Of a stretch of DNA of 64,000 nt, positions 31,901 through 43,900 are shown in pieces (within the stretch, counting starts at the first letter, position 1; each line of letters starts with the position of its first letter). This DNA is from Leptasterias polaris. Lineage: Eukaryota > Echinodermata > Asteroidea > Forcipulatida > Asteriidae. The translations under genes and the position numbers were made by a program. The notes under the pieces are model-generated. The model worked only from the letters and a program-made list of their open reading frames with translations. It ran no database searches and was not told the origin of the DNA. The stretch spans positions 1,199,001 to 1,263,000 of the forward strand of contig JAZGTN010000026.1 in assembly GCA_037783415.1 (NCBI GenBank). Reading direction: 5' to 3'.

Positions 31901-34900
31901 CCGAAGGCCAACTAAGTCTTTCGGCAACCTTCTCGAAATGTGAGAAGTACTTGTCTACTTCCTTGTCTTGAAACCGAGGTACCAATCTAATATGCTTACT
32001 TGGGTCAAATTGTTTGCTTTGGGACAAAGTCCCCAATTCTGTTACGTACGACCAATTCACAAGGTTAAACCTTTAGACTGAAGAACTCACAAATTCTTGC
32101 TGATTTAGATGGAAAGTTGAATCATTTAAACCCACAACAGCAAAATGACATGCGTTCTGTGATAAATGAGTACAAACATTTGTTTCCTGATGTTCCTGGT
32201 AGAACTGATGTAATGTTTCATAGCGTAGATGTAGGGTCCACACTACCTATTAAACAGCATCCTTACAGGTGTGGCCCAGTGAAACAGTCTCATTTTAACG
32301 AGGAAATTAAGTACATGCTAGAAAATGATATAATTGAAAAAAGTTCAAGTTCATGGAGTTCACCGTGTATTATAGTGCCTAAACCAGATGGAACATTCCG
32401 TTTTTGTACAGACTTTAGAAAAGTCAACTCTGTAACTAAGTCTGATACTTACCCACTTCCTAGAATAGAAGACTGTATCGATAGGCTCGGAAAAGCTAAG
32501 TTTGTTAGTACATACGACCTATTGAAAGGTTACTGGCAAGTTCCACTTACTCCACAGTCTAGAGAAATATCAGCCTTTGTTACTCCACAAGGATTGTATC
32601 AGTATAAAGTACTTCCATTTGGCATGAAAAATGCCCCAGCAACATTCCAACGTATGATGAACCATTTAATATCAGATCTAGGTAATACAGATGTGTACAT
32701 AGATGATATTATTGTATACAGTGAATCTTGGCAAGAACACTTGGACAGTACCTATGCGTTGTACAATAGACTCACTGAGGCTAAACTTACTGTTAATCTG
32801 TCAAAGAGTCAAATTGGCAAGGCCAAAGTTAAATTTCTTGGTCATGTAATTGGTCAGGGAGAAGTTTCACCAGTGAGTGCGAAAATCGATTCGATAACAA
32901 ATTTCCCTCAGCCAAAAACCAAAAAAGAACTGATGCGATTTTTGGGCATGGCGGGTTACTACCGCAAGTTTTGTCGAAATTTTTCCGATGTGGTTGCCCC
33001 GCTCACCAATCTGCTTAAAAAAAAGCGCTAAATTCACTTGGACTGAGGAATGTACTCAGTGTTTTGAGAGGGTAAAAGCCATGCTTACAAGCGCACCAGT
33101 TCTTGCTGCTCCTGACTTCGCTAGACCGTTTAAACTTGCGACTGATGCTAGTGATGTAGGAGTGGGATCAGTGTTGTTACAAGAAGATGACCAGAATGTG
33201 GATCACCCTGTTTGTTACTTTTCCAAGAAACTTAACCGTCACCAACAGAATTATTCCACAGTCGAAAAAGAGGCATTGGCTCTACTTCTTGCATTACAAC
33301 ACTTTGAGGTTTATCTTGAAGCAGCAGCACGACCTATTGTAGTGTACACAGATCATAACCCACTTGTGTTTGTTCAAAAAATGAAAAACACAAATCAGAG
33401 GTTGTTAAGATGGAGTCTTGCGCTCCAAGAATTTGATGTTGACATTCGCCATATCAAGGGCAAAGACAACTTAATTGCCGATGCGTTGTCAAGGTGTGTT
33501 TAAATCAATGTGTGCTTCTCAATAGGACTCAAGTTTGATTTAATCAAATAGTTGTTGTAATTTTACTGTTTGAATATTTTAAGAACAATATTACAGCAGA
33601 ACATATTTTGATTGTGTAGCATGATGATTTATTCAATTTTGCTAAGGATTAAGTCAGGTATGGTGACTTAACTTATATTTATATTATTGTGTGAGATTTA
33701 ATTTAGTAATGTTCACATTATGATAATTGAGAATTATTTCAAGCGCCACGTCTTGTTATAAAAAATTAAAGTTTTGTGCAAGTTTTCCCCTTGATCAAAC
33801 CTTTTAAGGGGGGAAGTGTTATATAGTCACAGTTGGTACATTTAAACTTATAGCCAGTGTGTGTGTTTGCTGAACCGTATCTTCCTTTCTTTACTGTGCT
33901 TTAATAACGGCGCACTTATTTCCTTTCAAGACGTGGTCATGCTTGAGAAATTATGCGGTATAAAAGGTAACGCATGCCATAGCCGCAGCCTCTTTCGATT
34001 CTGGGAAGCTCGGGACGGGATGCTGACCTGTACAAACCCCGGGGATGTGATGTTCACTACTTCTACCGTGGGGTCTTACGGAGCTACTGCCTGGACGAGA
34101 ATTCTTTGGGCGTGGTACTGAGGGTCTTGGACTACCTTAACTGTGACCATTCTACCGTACTACCGAAGGCTACCTACCGGTGGTGAGCGCCGGACTCCCC
34201 GTTCCCGAGCACTCCTGGGTCGATTGAGCACTAAAATTGGTATTCCTTTAAATATTCTAATTTAATTAATAGTCGGCCAAATTCTTACTTGGTTATACTG
34301 ATTCAGTTCCGTTACGAATTATGCCTTGAATTTTGATCACCCTTTGTAAGCTTTGATTTTGTAAATAAATTACTTAATTTATTGTTACAATACACAGAAT
34401 GTTTCAACCTTTGCCTTTGTCAGTTGCTGGTTTTCCCTTTCTTTAATCATTGTGGTAATTCCATTGTTGTATTAGTCTGCCGTGCGTACCGACTTATGGG
34501 GTTTAACCTTGTGAATTGGTCGTACGTAACAGTATGTAACGTACCTTCATCAATTATTAGAGGAACAAAGTTCTCAATCTGCCAGATACTGAGCCCTTCA
34601 TCACTGCCGATGTCTTCATGGAAGAAATCACTGTAGTCTAGCTGAGGTTTCTCCAATGCATCTAGCCAACTCTTAGGCCTAGTGTAAAGGACCAATTAGA
34701 AGTGTCAATTTCTACTTCGGGTTTCTTTCCCTGCCTTGCACCTTGGTTCGAATCCCACCACGGACCAGAGCCTTGCATGTGGATTGGGTTTTCAGTCCCT
34801 ACCTGATTGCGTTGGTTTTCCCCCATTGGGGGTTTTCCGGCCACTTTAACAAAAAAATTATAATAAATTCTGTATCCTTTTTTATCCTGTTATTAGCGCT

Positions 34901-37900
34901 AATTGCGCTGTTAGATGTTCATAAAATAGTATCAGTAAATAACAGACACTCTGTACACAAATAATCATCTTCAAGAAGTAATAACTGTAATAATAACTGT
35001 AATCTAATCGCTGATTATTTATAAAACTTTTAAAAACTAGAAACTGTTATTTTGTACCTTTGTTTGCTAGCTCGAACAGTTTGTTGTCATGGATTTCCTT
35101 TGTTGTTTGTGTCAAGTCTCAATTTTAAATTCATTCAAAAAAGTCTCATCTTCAATAAGTTGATTATAAAACTAATAACTGTAATCCAACAACTGGTTCT
35201 TTTACAACAACTTCTAAAAACTACAAACTTTAATTGTGTATCTTTGTTGTTTGCAACCGTTTGTTGCCCTGGATTTTCTTTGTTGTTTTTTCAACACTTA
35301 ATCAATTTTCACTGTGGGAGGCATGCGTTTGTGTCAGGAGCCTTTCCTTGAGGAGCTTCGGACAATGAGTCTGACTTGGGCAATGCCAAAATCCAAACTC
35401 AATGTATAATAAAAATGTTATATTTTTATTTTATTTTATTTTATTTCATACAACATCCAACAGAGCAAGCGCCAATTAAAAGGACGGACAAAAGATTTAA
35501 TAAAATTAATATTCTTGATTGATAATGCACACAGGGGCCAATTTCATAGAGATAAACAATTATGCTGAGCAATTTTTTCTGTTAAGCAGAAATTAGCAGG
35601 GAACCAGTCGCAACTAATACACATTACATAGAGTTTCGGCTGGTACCCTGTTCTGCTAAGCAATTTATTTCAATGCTAAGCACATTTTTAAGAAAGATGG
35701 ATGATAAATGTGAATACTTACTTGACTTCTTCTTGTTCATCTGTTCCTGCGGTCTTCCCTTCATTCTTATCTTTGGCTAAATCACTCATGCCCTGAATAA
35801 ACAATAAACAAAAGGAATACCAGTGATGTTTGAAGCTCTGCATGGTGTGGGTAATAGGAAGTAACTATTAGAGTAAACTTGTGTTGGCTCTGAAAAGAGC
35901 TGCTGGTCGCAACGTTTCAAAGCGTATACTCTGATTGTCTCCATTCTGCTTTCCCAGAAACCTTGGCGTAATCCCTGGCTATACGGTAGTTACAGGTTGA
36001 ATGGCTTCTGACTGGCACCCCGAACAAAGATACATGTATTGACAAAAAAGGGAGACCACCAACATTAGGGCTAGATAGCTTAGTTGGTCGAGCGCCAGCC
36101 CGTTAAACTGGAGGTCGTTGGTTCAAATCTCGCTTTTGTAAATTTTTCTTTGTTCAACCCAAAATTTAACGAAAAAACAAATACATTTGGTGAGGGCCTC
36201 ACACTCTAATCTTCCGAGTCCACAGGTTTGAATGTTGATTCTTTTCATACTGTTGAAAGATTCTTTGGCCACAGAAGAATTTGTATCAACAATAGAGTCA
36301 CTGTGGATTGTTAACCCTTAGCGCCCACAAGCGGCTTGTACCATAATGCCCATAGCGGCCGCAAACGGCCGCAAAGTTAAAGAGGTCATAGTAAAGGTCA
36401 TGGCCACATATGAAATTTTCCGATGTAGTATGTTGACATAGTACCCCAATTTTTAAACATGAAACTAACTTTTCTCTTTCAATTTATTTTTGTTGACATT
36501 TTTACTGGCAAAATGTCAGTAAAGAAACTAAAAATATTAGCAATGTCTGGGAGTTTTGTGATGACTATGCGGAAATGACTGGTCTCTAAATGGTTCAACA
36601 AGTTACCTTTAGGACTTTGGCTTGTCCCTCTTGGTCTTTGGATTGTGTTAAGCTCTCCTGTCTGCGACGTCTAAGCCTGAGCTTACGAGCTAATGGATCC
36701 TTAGAAGCTGGTAACAACAACAACAAACGGATTATGTTTAATCTGGGTTTTTAAAGGGTCTGTATACGTTTGGCAATCACTCTTAAAATTAATGGCAATA
36801 AAAACTTACTTGGTTATAAGTACAGCAGCTTTTGATGGTATAAAGCATTTTGAGAATCATTTCACTTCGAAGTAATGTGGTTATGGAAAAAGATATCAGG
36901 CTTTATGCCCCAAAATTTGAATCTGAGAAGCGTTTCTGTCAGAAACGTTTCTCAGATTGTGTATTCCTATAGAGATTATTCTTCCTGTGTGGACATATAT
37001 TCGCTCCGGTTTTTCGGCAATATCTCAAAAACGTGACCACCTTTTGAAATGAAATTTTCACAAGTTAGTTTTATTGTATATATCTACATTTATATAGGAT
37101 TAAAACAGTTGAACGCTTCCAAACACCAAAGGTTTACTTTGCCTTTAAGCACATTGAGGCTTATTTTGACACTATTATAATCAAAATGCTTTACACACAT
37201 CGATGTAACGGTAAAAACTTAATAACATTTCAAGGCTTTACTTTGTGTAAAATGGAAGGAAAACAAACACAGCAAGAGGAGAGAGGCAGATGGACCTACA
37301 TGGTGAGCCACCCCCCGGGGTTGGAGGTAAAGCTCCGACGAGTCTCAGCTGATGACTCAATGAGAAGTCAATATTGTAGAACTCAGCTCCACTACCCTTC
37401 TGCATAGCGCGTGGTTTGGGTGGCATCACCAGGTTAGGGTTATCTCTCACGTCCAGGACCTACAACAAATAATAATTATAGTTGAGTACATTATTAATGA
37501 GCCATGCCTGTCATAAATGACACAATTGGTGTTGGTTAATTGGGCAAAAGTTGTTCAGAATAGAATTGTAAGAAACCACAAGGGAAACTGTACCAACTGA
37601 GCTATCTAGCCCTAATCTTGACGATCTCCCTATTTTGTCGCTATCTTTACGGGGTGCCAGTCTGAAGCCATATAACATGTAACTGCTTTATAGCCAGGAA
37701 TCACACCCAAGTTTATGATACAACCTGGGAACGACTTTTTGTTTCAAATATCAAGTGATAAACCACAAGGGAAACTGACTGGGTAATTCTTAAAACAATT
37801 TTGGGTTGAATATACTTTTCAACGTGAACCTTGAATATTGCTTCAGGTGGAAAATCGTATTCAGAGACACCAGGGCAAAATTTCATAATGCTGCTTACTT

Positions 37901-40900
37901 GCAAAATATTGCTGAACGATTTTCTGCTACACAAAAATAAGCAGGAAACCAGTCACAAATGGTACATAAAGACATACAATTTTGGCTGGTAACCTTTCTC
38001 TGGTTAGCACAATTGTTTTATGATTTGCTCATTTTCTGGTGCTTTTTTAAAGCAGCTATATGGAATTGAGTCCAGGAAGAATCCATTGGTGGTATTACTT
38101 ACCTCAAGATCTGTGATCAGATGGATGGCTTCTGGGAGGGTCAGGAGTCTATTCTTGGTCAGAATTAACTTCTTGATCTTAGGACATCTGAAAGAAGCAA
38201 CAATCAATATCATTAAATATTGGAAGGTGGATCCATAAACTTACACAGTACATACATATTTACAGATTACTTCTGTGCGTGCGAATTGTGTGCTGACACA
38301 TGGATTGCGGCCGACGCACATAAGGGAGGATAACCAGAGTGACTAACCTACACAACCCTTCAGGGATAGACTCCAGATTGTTATTTGCAGCAACAAACTG
38401 TTCCAGACTAATCATCTTGCCAATGCCGATCGGTATTCCATCAAAGTCAATCTGGTTGCTGCTGATGTACAACCGCTTCAGGCTGATCAACTTGCAAAGA
38501 GCGGCTGGTAAAGAGGTTAGCTTGTTACGGCCCAAGTTCAATGTCTGAAGATTCACCCATGTGTCTGTGAACAGGAAATAGAAAGTCATATCAAAATGGT
38601 TTGACTATTAACCACTTAACAAAAAATTGTCTCTGAGCAGTATTATATTTCAGAACTTTTCGGAGCTTCTGGAGTAATCATTTTCCTATGAGAATATCAC
38701 TGTCATAATGAAACCCTGACATAACAAAGGAAAGATAAAGACTCTCACATTCATAATAAGCACCGAGGTTTGTTGTTCTCTTTTGAGAAAATATGAGTAT
38801 GCGGTCACCGTCAATAGTAAAACCTCGGCCGTAAGCCACAGCAGATAGTCTGCCATGGTTTACTGGTAGACTTTACCTCCCATTACAATGATAAACAATG
38901 GTGGCAGATCGCTGTGAGCCTTTCAGCGAGTACAAACATGTCTATTATAGAGATACTGTCCGATGGAAATCCCCTCAAAAAATTGACATCAAAATCTGTT
39001 ATCCCACTACCTGTCCTGGATCAATTTAGACAAGACTCTTATTCAATTGAAAAACCCCTAAACTTGTCTGGTCATGACCTTACTGGCCCGATGCTAAAAT
39101 CACTGGCCAGCAGTCCAGTGTTAATTACAAGCCCTTTGATAAAACAACCACAGCATCTTGAGGCACTCACCCATAGTCACATCCATCTCAGTGATGCAGT
39201 TACTACTCAGGTTCAACCTTTTGAGTGAGCTGAGTTTGTACAGGCCCTCTGGAACTTTACTAATTTCATTGTAAGATAAGTCTACATCGCTGAGGTTGGT
39301 CAGCATGTCAAGCTGGGGCGGGATGTTGTTCAGATTGCGCTGGGTGTTGCGTAGGTGAAGCATCTGGAGTTGTGTCAACGAAGTGAGTTGCCTGAGGAAT
39401 AGAACAATAAGTGAGTCAATAAAAACAAAGCACAACTGCAAGGAGACAATGAGATTTTGAAAATGTTCAATTTCAAATTTCTTTCAAACCTGCAATTTTG
39501 AAAGTAGGGTCATAGGTCATAGATTGGTAAATACTCCAAAATTTAATGACCATAAAACTGATTGAGAAGCACTGTGGCTGTTCATAAAGCTATTTTGAGA
39601 AAGAATTCTCTTTGTAGTAATTTGGTTTGAATATTTTTCAACCCCAAAAACATTTGAATCTGAGAAATGATTTATGTACGAAAGGTTTCACAGATTTCTG
39701 AGAGTTGGTGTCCGTTCGCGAATGCTGCAGCCAGAGATGCGGTTGGTACCCGCTGTCGCCTTGCTTAACGCAGATGGATTTGAAGTTCTTGTGAAAATAC
39801 TGTGACAGTTTTTTGCCATTTTGTCAGCAAGTAGACACTGTATTCCGCTGAAACTTTCATGAGTGACTTTCATTGTATATTTCTTACGTTGACAAAAACT
39901 AATCTATGACCTTACTTATAAAACGACAGTCAAAATTTGCTCAAGACACCACCCCCCCCGTCCTGTTAATTATTTCGCCACATAAACCCCAACTTCCTAA
40001 GTAATTTACAAGGATCTTTCCTCATTTTTACTAAATCCAACACAATATGGTACCTCAACATCAAAACGTCTGGACTCTGATTTATGGTGGTATGCCTGAT
40101 CCCATGTAAAGCAGAATCAGTTTACTAATGCAGTCCTCAGTGCAACAGAATCAAACAAAATTGAAGTTGGATTTTGATGGGTTGGGTTAAGAAATGCTTG
40201 TGACAGCCCAAGAGTCCCCAAATCAGGCAATGGGTTATGGTTTGATTAATCCAATACTGTACATTCTAGCTGGATGCCACATGGAACCATGAGAAAGATT
40301 AACAAATCATGAATATTCATGGTTTATCCACATAGAAATGCCCTTAAGGGTTAAAGGGCAGAGCAGAGTTATTGAATAATTCATGAACAAACTCACCTGA
40401 GCTGGGCATGAAGGAGTGGGTTGTTATTCAAAATCAATGTCTGCAGGTTACCAAGTCGTCTCATTTGTGGTGGTAATGAATCTACGGGAAACAAAATAAT
40501 ATTACATTTCACCAAAATATGATATTTTGAAAGTAAAAAATAGTTAATGGCCTGATGTTTCGATTCTAGCAAAGTCTTTCTCAAAGGCTAAAATTTAGCC
40601 TCATTTGGCCTTCGAGAAAGACTCTGCTAGGGTCGAAACGTCAGGCCATTAACTATTTTTGCATTTTTACCATAGGTCCTATTTTCTCATATTTAGAAAG
40701 GGGTAAAAATTTGGCAAATCTGGTCACTCGTCTTACAAAAATGATCGAAATAGGATATGTGCTGAATTCTTATGAAACTTGCTTCATAAACCCTCCGGTC
40801 TGTGACCGTCGGGAGGATGGAGGGTTATGGGTATCGTAACTACAATGGACAGATGAAAATAACTAACAAGGTTCTACTTAATTGGATTCCATTCCGATTG

Positions 40901-43900
40901 CAAAACTTCAGACATGTTTGGGAGAGCTTTGGTGTTTACTCACCAAGTTTATTGTCACTTATGTTCAAGTAGATGAGATCAGTCAGATTGATGAACAGTT
41001 GATGGGGAATGCTGGTGATGCTGTTAAAAAAGTAACAAAGCAATTTAAATAATTACATTTATGCATCTTCTTTCTTTTTATCCTTTAACTTGTTAAGGGC
41101 TAGATAGCTTAGTTGGTGGAGTGTTGGCACGTAAATTTTAAGGTCACAGGTTCAAGTCCCACACAAAGAAAAATTCACTAGAGCGGGATGTGAACCTGCG
41201 ACCTCCGGATTAACGTGCAGGCGCTCTACCAACTGAGATATCTAGCCCTATTTGGCAGTCTCCCTATTTTGTCAATATCTTTGTTCGGGGTGCCAGTCAG
41301 AAGCCATTTAACCTGTTTATTACTTGCGGACAATTTTTGTCAATTTATATTTCAAATCTTTTCTGTTAAAAGCTGTGGATTTCAACTTCTGAACATTCCA
41401 TGGATGGATGCAGTTTGGGGCACTTTGTTGTTTTTTTAACCAAAATGAACCTCAAAGTTGTTTTCATCTCTTCAGCTCTTGAGCATTATGCTCGCTGACT
41501 GGCAAATCACGGTGTCCAACAATAGATAGGTTGCAATATGACGTAAATCGGCCATCTTTACGGGCAATTTGGAACACACAGTCTTGCGTTACGCGTGAGA
41601 ACGGCGTGCAGCACGCGCACATTTCACAAAACTCATTGCGTGATTGGTTAGCAAACGACGCGGCTGCGTTAATAATTTGAGCGCTTGACGCGCCTGCAAG
41701 CCAAAATGCGATTTGCCCGTAAAGATGGCGTCTACTGGGAACTATCTATAGTGCATTAATTATCAACGTCTATGCAAACACACACATAAAAGTCTTAAGA
41801 GAAAGCAGCGCTTACAATTTGCTGAGTTTTTAAAACAATAAAAGCTGGATTATTTCAGGAAAATGACAGAATTGGAGAAGTATATTTTGTGTTCCAACCC
41901 AGGCGCCATAAAATGTATTTGGCGATGGAATGTTTATTAAGTGAAATTTGTTTCTTTACTGATAAGATTAAAACTACAGCAAGCTGAAAATTGTCTGATC
42001 TATGCCAGCCAGACCCTTCCCAACTACGACTCTGTAGCTTTGTACACAGAGGAAGATGGCTAAGCAAGGATCTAATTACTGTATAAATACATCCCATCTA
42101 TGATAAATTGAAAACAGGTTTTGGTTCCTGTTTTAGTTTGACATTCTGAACACAGATTGACTTACTTATTGTGGTTAAGGTTCAACACAAGTAAAGATTT
42201 AGCTCTCTCCAACTCCTCCGGCGTTGCCGACAATTGATTGTAACTGAAGTCCTAGTTGACATGTCAAGAAATAAATCACAGTCAAATATATTATCTACAT
42301 GTAAATGCCCATGTGTACATTATAACTTTGACCATAATGCTTCCAAATTTAAGCCCTTTGTGGGGCAAGTAAATGTAGTTTGCCCCTTGAAATGTTATGT
42401 TCTCAAAGAAATTTTGACATTCAAGAATCCAAGTATCTTTTTCTCATGGAACATAAGCCTGAACATCTGACGTCACACTTCGAGGCTTGTGAATAACGCC
42501 AGATACCAGCCTTGAGCGGCTGGCGGGATCCCTTGCATTAATTTCATACGGAGATTCGTAGTCAATTCACACGTACACGTACATACATACATCCAACAAC
42601 ACTAAATGATGTAAACTTTATGCACACGCTGCATGCAGACGACCAATCACCTCAGACCAATCATAACCCAGATATGGAAAGCTTACGTCACAGCACGTTT
42701 ATCCAATGAAATCATTGTATCCAATAAAGTCATTGGGCCTGTAAAACCAGTGCCTGTCTTTATCCCTGCGGATAAAGACAGGGGACCAGTCTAATGGAAT
42801 ATAGCCTTGCCCTTACAAACATGAGCAGGCACTAGGTTGCAGCAGACAAACAAGCTACTCAATTTTTTCTGAATACCAGCATGAAGTGGTTAAGTCTGTT
42901 GACACCTTGCATGCCAGTGTGTTTTAAATTCAGTGTTCTCCCTTAACAGTGGTCCGCTGGCCAAATACTAGTTAAAACACCTCAGGACCAGTCGGAATTC
43001 TCTCCAACTGGTCCTGCTGGCTAGTTCAGTGTTAAAAACATCTCTTATTCATTTGAAAGATCTAGTGAAAAAGCCGACGGACTATTAAAATGACCAGCTA
43101 ACTGGTCCTGTTGGCCACTCAGTAAAATAAGTTAAGGGCTAACCCTGTATTTGCTAAGAGAGTCTGGCAACTGTAACTTGTAAATGGGTTTTAAGGCATT
43201 GCATGGTGAGGTATAAATGTATGTTCAGTTTGAGGTAACACCATATGTATATCTACTTTGCTGTGTAGATTTGTAAATCGTAAAAGCCTACAAACTATGG
43301 TCCTCAGGACAGACTCACCACGACTGTGATGTCATCCAAACCAAAGATGTCATTAGGTATCCCCGAGTTGCGTATCTTGTTGTGTCTGACGTTGATGGTG
43401 CGTAAACATTGCAGGGTTGGAAGGTCACCGTGAATCTGGATCAACTTATTTCGTGCCATGTGAAGATGTTCCTAACATATCATGAGAAAAATATATATTA
43501 TAACAGGAATATGCTTTTAAAGGGAAGGTAGTCACTCTTAAAATTAATGGCAATAAAAACTTAAGAAGTTAGAAGTACAGCAGCATTCAATAGTATAAAA
43601 AGCATGTTGAGAATCATTTTACTTTAAAGTAATGTGGTTATGGAAAAAGATATCAGTTTTCATTGTGTATTCCAACTTTCGTTTATTCTTCCTGCGTGGA
43701 CATAGTTCGCTCTGGACTTTCGGCGACATCTCAAAAACGCAACCACCTTTTGAAATGAAATTTTCACAGGTTAGTTTTATAGTATACATCTAAATTTATA
43801 TAGGATTAAAACAATCGAACGGTTCCAAAAACCAAAGGTATACTTTGCCTTTAAATATAGGCATTTATTAGACATTTTTAAACATCAAAGTGCCTTACAC

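Larger units (their letters stand above)
31171..34531 (+). mobile_element. Ty3/gypsy-type LTR retrotransposon, internally deleted, antisense in FLII
   Basis: Two 715-bp LTRs (31171-31885 and 33817-34531) begin TGTTATATAG and end CGTACGTAACA. They flank a 1931-bp interior and sit between GTAT target-site duplications (31167-31170 and 34532-34535). The LTRs differ at two positions by eye, so the insertion is recent. The interior keeps reverse transcriptase and RNase H only. Almost all gag, the protease and the integrase are missing. The plus-strand element is opposite to FLII, in the intron between exons 34545-34678 and 30628-30674. It begins 14 nt past the exon's donor. Confidence 0.93.
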
